Positions 57,901 to 63,363 of a stretch of DNA of 64,000 bases are shown here, piece by piece. Numbering within the stretch: position 1 is the first letter of the stretch; each line of letters begins with the position of its first letter. The notes beneath the pieces are model-generated. The model was given only the letters and a program-made list of their open reading frames with translations. It searched no databases and was not told the DNA's origin. The position numbers and the translations under genes were made by a program. The DNA is from JAJRRS01 sp965230275 (GTDB lineage Bacteria; Planctomycetota; Phycisphaerae; Phycisphaerales; Phycisphaeraceae). The DNA lies in contig CBDDKO010000002.1 in assembly GCA_965230275.1 (NCBI GenBank), positions 124,001 through 188,000 on the forward strand, written 5' to 3'.

Positions 57901-60900
57901 AGTCGGAAACCGGATACGACGGCCAGGGTCGTGTCGAATACACCATCGATTACAACGACTATACCGACCTAACGGATGACCTGCGCACCGACTATTACTA
58001 CGACCTGAACGGCCGGCAGATCGGAGAACTCGGACCCAAGATCGAGGTAAATAGCCTCAACGTCCGCGTCCTGTCGATCACAGAGTACGACGCAGGTGGC
58101 CGGCAGAAGTACACCACGACGGGTATCGCCGTAACCGCGGCGTCAATCAATAACGACCCCGAGCATCTGGCTCACCCGGATGTCAGTAAGTTCTTCGATA
58201 CGAACAACGGGTACGTGGCGCTTGCGAATCTTGGTGACTCCGGCCTATCGATGGTGAATACCTCGCGGTTCGAATACGACGCCTTCGGCCGGGTTATTAA
58301 GACCACGCATGAGGGCGCCACCGGAGCCGCGGACGATATCATCACCGAGACGGTCTACAACGCGTTGGACCGCCAGGCCGCCAGCATCGACCCGCTACAG
58401 AGACAGACGGATTACGAGTACGACGACGCGGGGCGCCTGACCGCGGTCAACCTGCCTGAAATCGAGATCGATGATCCTTCGGGCGGGGGCCGGATCATGG
58501 TTCGCCCCCGGTATGAGTACCAATACGATGAAAACGGTAGGCAGACGGCGATCATCGACAACGCGTACATGGAAGTCGAATCCGGCAGCATCATCTATCT
58601 AATGAAAGATGCGAACGGGAATGACGTGATCGAAAACGTGGTAGGCGGATCCCTCCCGACACGGTCGACCGAATTTACTTATGACGGCCGCGGGCGTCAG
58701 ACATCAAGGGAACTGCCGGACGGCCAGACGGAATACATGTTCTATGACGACACCACGATCGCGGTCGTACAAGCCGGCACACCGGCGGTCAGCGTCGGCC
58801 GTGGCCAGGTCGCCTACACCGTCAGCTTCGAAGGCGTCGTCACCGAGTTCATGTACGACAACCGGGCCGGCGTCGACGGCAGGCTCGTAGAAGCCCGTTT
58901 CTATACCGCAGCACAGACCGCCACCGCCGGCCTGACGATCGATGGCTCGACCACGCTGGCTGCGATCCAGACGGCGCTTTCCGGCGTGACCCCAAGCCAG
59001 GTCATCAGCTACACCTACGATGCCTTCGAGCGGCAGACGAAAGTACACTTCGACCGTAACGGCAACGGTCTTGAAGACACCGGCGAAGTGACGACCAATG
59101 TCTATGACGAGTTTGGTCGGATCGTCCGGATCGAGGCCCCGGAAGGCGCGGTGAACCACGCCTACAACGACCAAGGCCAGCTGATCCGGACCTACACCGG
59201 CGATGCCATCGCCGATCTAGAGAACTACACGCCCGGGACGGACGACGGCGTGGCCGTCACCGACACCGAGTATCAGTACGACCACCTCGGCAGGCTTTCC
59301 GCCGTCATCGTGCATGAGCGGTTCGACACCCCGATCGGGGGTGCCGGCGAAGTCAATGAGTATCACTACGACCTGATCGGTAACCTGGATTACACCGCTC
59401 TCGATAACGGCGTGATTACCGATTACATCTATGACGGGCACAACCGCCTGGACATCCTCCGCCACTTCATCGACGGGGCCGGCGGCGGCGGGACGGCCTT
59501 CGAATACGACGGCAATGTCATCGACACGCTCCTGTCTGAATACGATTACACCGTGGACCTGGCCGGCAATCGAAAGACATTGACCGAGACGGACGCCGCC
59601 GGCGAGACCACCAGCTTCACCTGGGATTACGACGCCCTGAACCGGTTGATCAAGGAGGTCCGTGATACCAACGCCACCGGTCAGACCGATTATGTCGACC
59701 TCTTCTCCTATGACATGGTCGGAAACCGGCTGACAAAGACGCACTACGATAACGCCGGCGAGACCGGAGACCCTGATGTCACCACGTATCACTACGACAA
59801 CAGCGACCGGCTTATCAGAGAGAAACTAGACAACGATGACGACGGCACGGTCGACGAGGAAACCGTCTACACCTACGACCAGACACAGCAAAAGACCAAG
59901 AAGGAATATACCGGCGACGAAGCCACCGGGACCCTGACCACCTCCACGACGTTCGAATACGATCAGCAGGGCCGGCTCAAGCAGGTCGTGGTGAACGAGG
60001 ACGTGGTCAACAACACTTACCCCAATAAGACGACGACCTACACCTACAACCACGAGGGCGTCCGGGTCAGTGAGAAGGTGGAGCTCGATACCGATGATAG
60101 CGGCTCGCCGAACTCCACGACCACGACGCGCTACGTCATCGATACCCTGAACCACACCGGCTACACCCAGGTCCTCGAAGAGGGCGTTGACGGCAACGCC
60201 GACGGCGATATCCACGACGTGGGTGAAGTCACCAAGTCTTACACCCTCGGCCACGACGTCATCGGCCACGTCGAGGACGGCGTAACCCCGACGGTCGTCT
60301 ACCTGCTCGCTGACGGACACGGCAGCACACGCCAGGCGGCCGACGAAACCGGTATGATCAGTCAGCACTACGCCTACGACGCCTACGGCAACATGCTCGC
60401 CGGCGGGAACCTGACCAACTTCGACAGCGTAACCCCACCGCATACGTCGCTGCTGTACTCCGGCGAATGGACGCACGCCGACGGGACGCAATATCTGCGT
60501 GCCCGCTACTACGACCCATCGTCCGGCCGGTTCAACCGCCTCGACCCGTTCGCCGGCAACCAGCACGACCCCCAGAGCCTCCACAAATACGCCTACGCCC
60601 ACGCCAACCCGATTATGGGTACCGACCCGAGTGGATTGATGACACTGCTGGAAGTCTTGGGAGCGGGGGTCGGATTCCAGAGCTTGGAAAAAATCCATTC
60701 TGCCCAAAAGAAGGTGGCAATATCCAGCAAAACAGCAAAGGCTTTGGTTGCGATAACTTTCGTTGAGATGTCGGCTTTAGTACGGACATTCGATAAATTC
60801 GAAGACATTACGCCACTTGTCTTGGCTTATTACGGGTTCTTAACAGCAAAATTCTTTAAACTGTATAGAGGTGCTAGAAGTAACCTACTGGCTCAGCATG

Positions 60901-61370
60901 TCCCAACCATCACAGGATACTTGGCTGCATTACAGAATGGTGCCGATGAATTGAGGAGATTCCATAAAGGTACTTACACGGGTGATATTACTACAGTGAA
61001 TTTTTTACCGGGACAGCATAAGGAGATAGCAGCCACAACTTGGATCGTATACACTGGTAAGCGAGACACTGACTTCCGGCTGGCAAAAGCAGTTAACGGC
61101 GGGTTTAAGATCTTTGATGTCGCACTAGACGCTCTTCAAGGCGATAATTGGCTTGACATAGTATACGATCAGGCAAAGAGTTATAATCGTAATCGTAGGA
61201 ATAGAACCGGTGCGTTACTACCGGGGGGTGCGTATACTTGGCATCACCATGAGTTCCTGGGTGTAATGGAATATGTGGTGCGAAGTGGACACCAAGATAA
61301 TAGCCACTTCGGAGCGGTGGCTTTCTATAGAGTATTAACTAACAAGACAACATATAAAAGTAAGAAGTAA
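42933..61370 (+). CDS. Giant LEPR-XLL adhesin/RHS polymorphic toxin with WHH nuclease tip
   Basis: 6145 residues. There is no classical signal peptide; LEPRLLLSG at 52-60 is the LEPR-XLL motif of large exported proteins. In order: SdrD-B-like (60-166), PKD-like (to 449), dockerin pair (449-505), parallel beta-helix (515-900), carbohydrate-binding-like (900-1180), fibro-slime-like (1188-1366), choice-of-anchor-L-like (2190-2370), NIDO-like (2417-2604), many Ig/cadherin-like repeats (2800-4106), YD/RHS repeats from about 4214 and an RHS core ending DPSGL (5898-5902). The 244-residue tip has two hydrophobic helices and YTWHHHEFLG (Trp6103-His6106), the HNH/EndoVII-type WHH nuclease motif, with a later GHQDNSHFGAV. 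The C-terminal tip is likely released by the RHS core and attacks DNA in a target cell. Secretion route unknown. Confidence 0.85.
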   Translation: MPRWQKLERHDALIHRYKEAVRNAIAYACPRLMGERASVSTSERPPAGMEPLEPRLLLSGTVSGTVFADTDADHVYQSGSDTLLQGWRVFVDEDTSGEWEPGEGFDTTNANGMYSLLVDHDVPHTIIAENPNASDGWAVTDPGASGHTITVGEDQTDSGNDFAVATASISGPTTVGENVLNPASYTLNLSAPGLNSPVWDIVWGDGGSSLGVAGTVAQYQYLDGPETHTITATATDGQDSSIVIDAAPLQVNVQDVAPMFHGLTVDTGHALQPLLQGISADYTLQILEPGQDPITQVVVDWDDESSNTTLINPPGGGFISIDLGAHIYHDPGTFNPTFTVTTDDSGPIVMTTSVVVGDVIPDLSGQISSTSVLTGEVVTLDVTASYPVALDDTVTDWQVDWGDGFIQELPATELSGSFAHIYDTADSYAITVKAKDSDGQWSILSDDLNGDLTGDGFVGLDDLDIVLNNWSSSVTPGDLSKGDLDGDGFIGLGDLDIVLNNWNKQAFSFDIQVAAGAGVDPIVVDTPSDQDVVQNGLSLREALALAASHPGPDTITFDPTVNNIILGLGELLIEDDVSVLGLGTGQLTIAGSTALGEESRVFNVSSGVTATIDGMTIRNGHALGPGGGILNAGHLTLNDVVLTNNTADTYGGGVFTSDGSLTISNSSITDNVASGNIGGGIYVYNCALTVSDSTIDGNTALTGAGLYLTGSGATAGVSRSTISNNLGVNSAGGHGIYGNSYAGAQTYTNVTISGNEGDGIAWNGGDGVTLVNSTITDNRGRGFKSDFSSAYAYNSIIVGNNDTDLYQILTGSNNLIGSLEQVSASTLVPENQVNVDPADVKLAPLGYYGGSTQTHALEIGSLAIDAGDNAFISEATDQRGEDRIYHGTVDAGAVEQRFPVPTITGAVSTLQGADPYVLSLGYYGPTPTQWVIDWGDGQIQRVEGSPDTVSHVYGIDGVTHTVKAWAFDLDHPADDFSENTFVIEAESYYRNHKGKDDTDNSGIDASASDWGIQTDATASGGSHMAVPEDSPELDVLLNDIGARMDYAVWVDTPGTYYAWVRMKGASTTSDSVHIGVDGVMKSDRGEGMTDASTQWHWEQNANGTAVDLGYLDEGLHRVHVWMREDGTLVDRILLTTDTTLDLSAESGAGPDTTDLDTEAYAATPITVSVTERPDVTLESTIRDFKDSHVDFQIPASGLVYNLIETDLDTTDRKPDLNTSGTHESIDSAASFAQWYTDVSGINQSISFDMVLEPIGLNRYGFTDTSFFPIDDQLFGNEGRDNNYHFTLELHGTFTYHAGQEFEAVKSDDDLWIFINNTLLVDLGGVHPPEDGVFPLDSLGLTDGATYPFDLFFAERRTSLSNLVFETNIEDLVFAESDLILTEDQDMVTTDQTEHVTGQSASFAAPAVIDRGPIRIDFSGLAFDATSTSDVNDAFELALLDADGNPLIPTIGAGLDAFFNWSQGQSVLLADDVALTLDPGNTSGQIFVDLANMTGVAEGDPLTLVARLVNNDADDTTTVTIDFNIENGVPTDDTMPATTSNLLPDTPSRKSHEYISYSKLSDVSAGFEIDFKHTSYTPNTDGSSGGTLYTSVDITKTSQVQARGDLILTFPGLFTQDAASVVQSDAFLAAFDGVVTTTSAAVPVGTPYLILNDLMDSGHGGFYEAGQVIHDLLITFEHPGNDRFDFNPVILGQTNEAPGITSDPYAENRGDAMPVATPIPGASETQHLEVTVGQALRYIVGTSDPDGDPVNVSIIDGPSDAELIDSNNDGYTDTIEWTPAAGDVNTHLFRIRATDVYGLFNPANDQTFVVSVVDTIANRQPYFDSTPVIKAELGKPYKYDSLAIDPDGHTVNYTGSIGVQPKRYRIDLGADMVVNTLNNPDSASTVDIDYLIFFSGADAPANGLSVSSFSNIRLYEADWPGTAKTIQLSDLRIAPSGTPASNASYELFGANQGIRLEGGGFWGYELGSTYSVTENTILEFTFVGEVEGLTHGVSAADSLTSATVFRSFPVYGESVVPNIDGKAGFNNTYDDYSPIWDTTPDFEVDPTTGMVTWHNVPADLLGEWVHMTVVADDQQVPALSATQGYDVLITADQPPATPQAPIIWTESLPEHELSDTSNPAIGDVKVDNDTPLIDLDMDPDGSSVNKIITITMPSPEDTGTTIPTVLSDLLDSVKNPSTYDDLSILRIDPTDTVVDPDDGVVTDIEMLLQLLQSRDGTGVIIQDGSVVVSGHHKTGLTDSTIGMYANGSTTYNLVDDLKYGFVLSTGDVGEYGSGQNDTFGETEVYADNLDPEIERLMDSITGKNQTGPNYYSHDDATKFEFEFKMSGTDKDRIYFDVVWGSEEFEYFVNSAKLDGFGIYLFTNVDKDDHSLPQATLTLSHDTATTTHATHGTSTLFQSYHENIDHGPLEYKAELDTTFTWEDISTTGTALWGGGSTAEDDTVELTSTDLGGFNFTYLGEEYDSLYISSNGLITFDTADGIGSNVELFTYQHRAIAPFWDDLEVSTTGEVFWEVLDENTAAERLVVQWNNVSFNDEAAGADAITFQAVLYNNYQAMGEETVGDDIRFAYQDMTSSVLDVDGRSATVGLSGKYNDDRDALAYYNIATRPGFVPDSEHPSASLYSGSEDDYIGELPINVDHPQMHGELDDGTFTLDEPYVKGTELNAVIVPSQDVDGVVTSTETPVMRFEADVRYNLDSSDHVNRIIFVIADTDDPQRDSTAYISPISGVPFGPWNLDLISTDPSVPITVQASTNHDDVTAGSEVDFNVTIPVIDEPKSFDLQIVDRDHAGVVHGSVPVLVNQTYFTLIEATDPDGDDANLVYEFVGNSHGAAFVAGQPGVVSWNPTSTGTYPVTVRVTDEQGLTDEQDFVIEVLPINASNNDPVIDNLPLAETLDVVIGDPVTFTVEASQPGGDNDELYFYAANAPLTGFSLDSKTGVIEWTPSLVETRQIEIYVSDSRGGSDMELLSVSVTQAPVTVNTPPELTIAGPERVYAGQKYEATISVVNHENDKLTYTLSNEPQGLTISPDGTRLVWEPSEIDIDSHVFILSVSDGRGGSDAEMVVLDVLDPNLPPELGEAALPRAKAGLDQDTLTPGNQPYTYELPVSDPNNDPLVYEVDEASDALGISVVDGVLTWANPDTDPGVITAYPITVDVYDRRGGHDRRTYWLEVGPDAAPQFNDAEVDPVFLGEAWHFTVSAYDAEDGPSGVGSGMTFSIDDQSLARGITIDEQAGDMTWTPAKSVEQTVFVRVRDSYGNTSTADLYLPVNVRPPSNVAPTVTDEFIKPAVEGQEWTYTIVTEDENFDDVAIHLTSWPLWYSPTTQDGINTLTLTGIPSDIPEDGRLDEFEFTITDGVIPAPIEYGLPLYVFGNTPPFITSGVVSANLELGVAADLEVELIDPDGDDLWIELISPVPGTGSFSVGAAAINGEAFTGAKLSNVSDDHTSATPIVLSFTPDVAGLQQVKIRVTDSHGQSVDHKIDLDVYDPSTNAEPSITTRTKVVAGELYSAQVDFKDPANKGRYTDYAFIIDGSFNRATTLTDVTVGGESVPSGMAIDDQGRITWTPGVADIGDTFSYQVVVDTDGTVGGIDEIPLEVIELEVVERLVNHFPVIDDIEPMSSNGSEPISFLATATDQDGDPLDWSIVSGPDTATIKPDGRFTWLPGDDEYGKEQTVTIRVEDRHGGWDEAPLVLKADRTYIPGNSSPEIISEPLTPDTAGSWVYDITAKDDDPNDTIYFRLEGDPTYIDDPDFVLVDHGDGTATLTWSNAPDSATKKFSVVAEDDGGLAHRQIITVTMGTFDSPDGVVDTPPKFGADPTYSVIVGNTYTYDTSIIDPDGTPVVQFDVTLEVGGGAPTAAPSVAGDVITWTPNSSDVGVYNATVTVTEGGATLVRTYKIQVIDPAGLNAPVIQHEALTASLGESYQYDVKVTDGDNTSAPTFFLLNGDGNPVTAIDGLSISETGRVTWTVPEDYVPSDRSFEVIVTDADGLTDTNLFTITIVPDAAPTVTLSAPQRYPKVGDNVVFYIDASDDLGLSKIELVVTPPAGSGLPVTTLPVSKPGAFSYNFSDFTALTAIDPGDVYQVKARAYDTHDPAQSTDSATVNITFAVVDGKAPVLGLAYPLPGPVITKTVDLEGWIEDVDLDEYYVKLTPKDGGPAIWLANATPVQLSGIGSEENPVALATINPSLLSNGAYTLEAYAKDTEGRYSGVHFYDISIDSLSVGKLGNVVLSNTDLTTTVGGLPISIERMYDSYNAQEDSEFGYGWSFDLLEGKMEISGLVEGEFFRDDTFSAGLRYGSEITVRLPGGQSLGFTTVAVGYSNEYGHSLPGSVAIAFQPDGDSLGSKLEFTSGQQTTLDWDSYYAFGFEGFHDRELTSMPMVLDPETGQFYPHLTGVGGAGEFAVPFNPADASMDYKLTLPDGTVYTIDSEDGEVLSAIDPFGNTITFNGDIVAKHGDQEIARLQIKRFDGRITEIRTPDGDAVKYYYSETGDLIAFQDRTGRWTTYQYDIDSLPAKFKEEHILTSVTKYPNPLSIDATLSEIEGMTGIVVSEFTFADDGTLTTVEGASGISVDISYIYDGTSVGLPSGYTVEIVDNGETTTEIVRDADGRAVRRIELVSDNGGNADYIINVYEYDENDNLKIEWSPFGFNETGSNTERYTVSPVSKMTESTYDEHGRLLTETDAMGNATQYLDFDEQGNPRSIVDPLENITNVWYQGGNVTSTIARNPQGADERVGFDYDPLGNPEEITRQKEDGTNVVTGQYVYNEKSQLIQSTQTDPDGRLGTQEAVTRYYRYDALGNQIITYTHEADPDLGNVTLLTYTEFDAEGRYKANHQYTLSGHLDIQDASDLSGETPNTSTGTTYDGMGRIHKNTNSFGTATYTFYDMSGNVTETAKQVKAWNGAVEVSAWMVSRKVYDDYGRVIYTLDPQVVYDIADGTSYDADEHGPITGYGSRFIYDDLGRLVESYRVKELTLTSVVSAGVLVENQADITNMVDIAKSETGYDGQGRVEYTIDYNDYTDLTDDLRTDYYYDLNGRQIGELGPKIEVNSLNVRVLSITEYDAGGRQKYTTTGIAVTAASINNDPEHLAHPDVSKFFDTNNGYVALANLGDSGLSMVNTSRFEYDAFGRVIKTTHEGATGAADDIITETVYNALDRQAASIDPLQRQTDYEYDDAGRLTAVNLPEIEIDDPSGGGRIMVRPRYEYQYDENGRQTAIIDNAYMEVESGSIIYLMKDANGNDVIENVVGGSLPTRSTEFTYDGRGRQTSRELPDGQTEYMFYDDTTIAVVQAGTPAVSVGRGQVAYTVSFEGVVTEFMYDNRAGVDGRLVEARFYTAAQTATAGLTIDGSTTLAAIQTALSGVTPSQVISYTYDAFERQTKVHFDRNGNGLEDTGEVTTNVYDEFGRIVRIEAPEGAVNHAYNDQGQLIRTYTGDAIADLENYTPGTDDGVAVTDTEYQYDHLGRLSAVIVHERFDTPIGGAGEVNEYHYDLIGNLDYTALDNGVITDYIYDGHNRLDILRHFIDGAGGGGTAFEYDGNVIDTLLSEYDYTVDLAGNRKTLTETDAAGETTSFTWDYDALNRLIKEVRDTNATGQTDYVDLFSYDMVGNRLTKTHYDNAGETGDPDVTTYHYDNSDRLIREKLDNDDDGTVDEETVYTYDQTQQKTKKEYTGDEATGTLTTSTTFEYDQQGRLKQVVVNEDVVNNTYPNKTTTYTYNHEGVRVSEKVELDTDDSGSPNSTTTTRYVIDTLNHTGYTQVLEEGVDGNADGDIHDVGEVTKSYTLGHDVIGHVEDGVTPTVVYLLADGHGSTRQAADETGMISQHYAYDAYGNMLAGGNLTNFDSVTPPHTSLLYSGEWTHADGTQYLRARYYDPSSGRFNRLDPFAGNQHDPQSLHKYAYAHANPIMGTDPSGLMTLLEVLGAGVGFQSLEKIHSAQKKVAISSKTAKALVAITFVEMSALVRTFDKFEDITPLVLAYYGFLTAKFFKLYRGARSNLLAQHVPTITGYLAALQNGADELRRFHKGTYTGDITTVNFLPGQHKEIAATTWIVYTGKRDTDFRLAKAVNGGFKIFDVALDALQGDNWLDIVYDQAKSYNRNRRNRTGALLPGGAYTWHHHEFLGVMEYVVRSGHQDNSHFGAVAFYRVLTNKTTYKSKK

Positions 61371-61417
61371 GCCGTATGTTTAGTTGTTACCAGTATGGCT
61401 TCGCAGAGGAATAACGC

Positions 61418-62161
61418 ATGTGGCAAGACACACTCAAATACCAAGGCCCGGATGACATCGAATGCGATCTACATACTCCCGTCATAAAAAGTCTGCGCAT
61501 AATCCGTAAGAAGAAGCAGAAGAAGAAGTGGAATGACTGGGACGTCCTTAATCAGATGAATGACCTGCAAGAAGAGGTATATGATGGAAAGCTCGAAGTC
61601 AGCAAACAGTCGTTTATGACTTATCTTGCCGAGCACTTCCCCGGCCTTGACGAAGACCTGTACATGTCTGTCTGCGAAAAAAATCTGGGCGATTTTCTCG
61701 AAGGGATTGTGAAAGCATATGTAGCCGACGGTTACGAAGCCAACAAGCCGCCCGAGAACGCTGGTGATGATCATCTTCTCAAGGGCACGATCTACGCCGA
61801 CTCCGTTGAATCCATCTCGGACGAGCAATCGAAAGCCGTGGACTTCATCGTGAAGCATGATAGAACGATTAGTTCGATCATTCTCAAAGCGATCCACGAG
61901 CAGTGCCGGGGCGTCATTGAGCACGGAACGCCTCGGAAAGGGTTCAAGGAAAAGCCCGCTTCGCCCGAGGATATGCGAACTCTCTGCACCTGTGAAGGCG
62001 TCCGCATCATCGACGAGAGTTTCCAAGGCATGGCCTACACGGAGTTCGACTTCTCAACGACCTGGCTGGGCCCGGACCAGTGGCTGAAAGCCGTCATGCA
62101 CGGCGACCGGCTGGTGCACTTCGGCGGCTCCGGCGACGACTGGGAAGACCCCGAGGCTTAG
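61418..62161 (+). CDS. Candidate immunity protein 1 (DUF6985-like C-terminus)
   Basis: 247 residues, 47 bp after the toxin stop, with GAGGAA seven bases upstream. It is soluble. The N-terminus MWQDTLKYQGPDDIECDL is shared with the two following copies. The C-terminal part (GMAYTEFDFSTTWLG, WLKAVMHGDRLVHFG) resembles DUF6985, a domain found in immunity-type genes. Immediate position after a nuclease tip is the normal place for its immunity protein, so neutralising the WHH tip is the best inference. The local AT-richness starts in the toxin tip and continues here. Confidence 0.7.
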   Translation: MWQDTLKYQGPDDIECDLHTPVIKSLRIIRKKKQKKKWNDWDVLNQMNDLQEEVYDGKLEVSKQSFMTYLAEHFPGLDEDLYMSVCEKNLGDFLEGIVKAYVADGYEANKPPENAGDDHLLKGTIYADSVESISDEQSKAVDFIVKHDRTISSIILKAIHEQCRGVIEHGTPRKGFKEKPASPEDMRTLCTCEGVRIIDESFQGMAYTEFDFSTTWLGPDQWLKAVMHGDRLVHFGGSGDDWEDPEA

Positions 62162-62236
62162 GTCTCAACATAGCTATATGTATCTATGTCAGGGGCCTAG
62201 TTATCGAGCACGCCTTTTGTAGCAAGGGATATGAAT

Positions 62237-62995
62237 ATGTGGCGAGATAGCTTAAAACAGAGCGAAGACGATTGTGAGATGGTATGCGATCTGCATGCGC
62301 CCAATATTCTCAAACTCAAGATAGAGCCCGTTAAGAAAAACAAGGAGTGGAGTGAAGAAGCGGTTCTAAACATATACGGCGACATGATTCATGCGATAAA
62401 AAATGGGGAGATCGAGATAAGTACCGAGAGTTGTATGGCGTACATGAGCGAGCGCTTGCCTGGGCTTCAAGGAGATGTGTATATACCCATACTTAAGAAA
62501 AATCTTGTCGATGAACTTGCCGAAGTAGTCAGGTTGTGGAAAATACACTACAAGAATAACGATATGGAGCTCCCGCAACCTAAGCCTAAGCAAAGTAAAA
62601 CGCCCGTGTTGGAATGCACGATCGAAACCTATCAGCAAGATGAAGTAACCACTGAACAAGCCAAAGCGGTGGACTACATTCAAGAGAACGATGAGACGAT
62701 CTGTGAGGTGCTTTTAGAGGCTCTGTTTAAAGATTGTGGCGAAGCGATCGAATATAATGGCTTGCCGGAAGAAATGAACGCCGCGCCGTCTACCAAAGAT
62801 GAGGTGCGGGCGTTGTGTCAGTGCCACGGCGTAGATGTATCCGAAAAAGCTCATGAGGGTATGGCCTACGCGGAGTATTCATTCCAAGTCGCCTGGCTGG
62901 GCGAAGACCAATGGCTCAAAGCCACCATGCACGGCGATCGGCTCGTGTACCTCGGCAGCACGGGCGAGGGTTGGGAAGACCCGGAAGCCATATAG
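62237..62995 (+). CDS. Candidate immunity protein 2, paralogue of the previous gene
   Basis: 252 residues from the ATG at 62237, eight bases after AAGGG and aligned with the MWQDTL start of the first copy; the ATG at 62231 is too near that site. It shares MW[RQ]D[ST]L, the middle SKAVDFI/AKAVDYI helix and the C-terminal GMAYAEYSF...WLKATMHGDRLVYLG...GWEDPEA with copy 1, but has diverged strongly elsewhere and is more AT-rich. It may protect against a related tip, such as the one now left only as the 41479-41760 remnant (inference). Confidence 0.65.
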   Translation: MWRDSLKQSEDDCEMVCDLHAPNILKLKIEPVKKNKEWSEEAVLNIYGDMIHAIKNGEIEISTESCMAYMSERLPGLQGDVYIPILKKNLVDELAEVVRLWKIHYKNNDMELPQPKPKQSKTPVLECTIETYQQDEVTTEQAKAVDYIQENDETICEVLLEALFKDCGEAIEYNGLPEEMNAAPSTKDEVRALCQCHGVDVSEKAHEGMAYAEYSFQVAWLGEDQWLKATMHGDRLVYLGSTGEGWEDPEAI

Positions 62996-63079
62996 AATGA
63001 TGGCCGTGCGTTGAGCATGACCAGGTCGTATTAACATGCCGTGAATCAGTTATACGTTGCCATCAACATGAGATTCACG

Positions 63080-63305
63080 GTGTGGCAAGACACATTACAA
63101 CCCCAGAGTGATCAGGATGCGTTGTCGTGCAGCCTGAGGCTGCCGAAAGCCGCTGCGCTGTTTATCAGGCCGTACGGCCCGGATGCGCAAGGCCGATGGT
63201 GCTCGCCGGCCTGCCCATGCTCGGCCGCCGAAGGGCGTGATCCGGCGATCGGTCAATCCCAAACTGATCTTGCCGGCGTTGATGCGATACAATTCCCCTG
63301 TGTTT
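63080..63305 (+). pseudogene. Truncated third immunity paralogue
   Basis: From GTG 63080 the frame reads VWQDTLQPQSDQDALSCSL, matching the start of both upstream copies (MWQDTLK..., with C.L about 18 residues on), up to about residue 30 (LFIRP). After roughly 63170 the similarity ends and the frame runs to a stop at 63305. Only the first tenth of the gene is left. It shows that the array once held at least three copies. The following bases to 63363 show nothing. Confidence 0.65.
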
Positions 63306-63363
63306 GAGCGGGTTTTCCCGGGGCGTCCCGGGGTAACGGCTCGGGGCCAGGGAGGCATCGGCG

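Noticed and set aside
55600..60640. Regularly repeated sequence as a CRISPR array
   Set aside because: The repeats are degenerate YD/RHS codons in one open frame, without constant repeat or spacer lengths.
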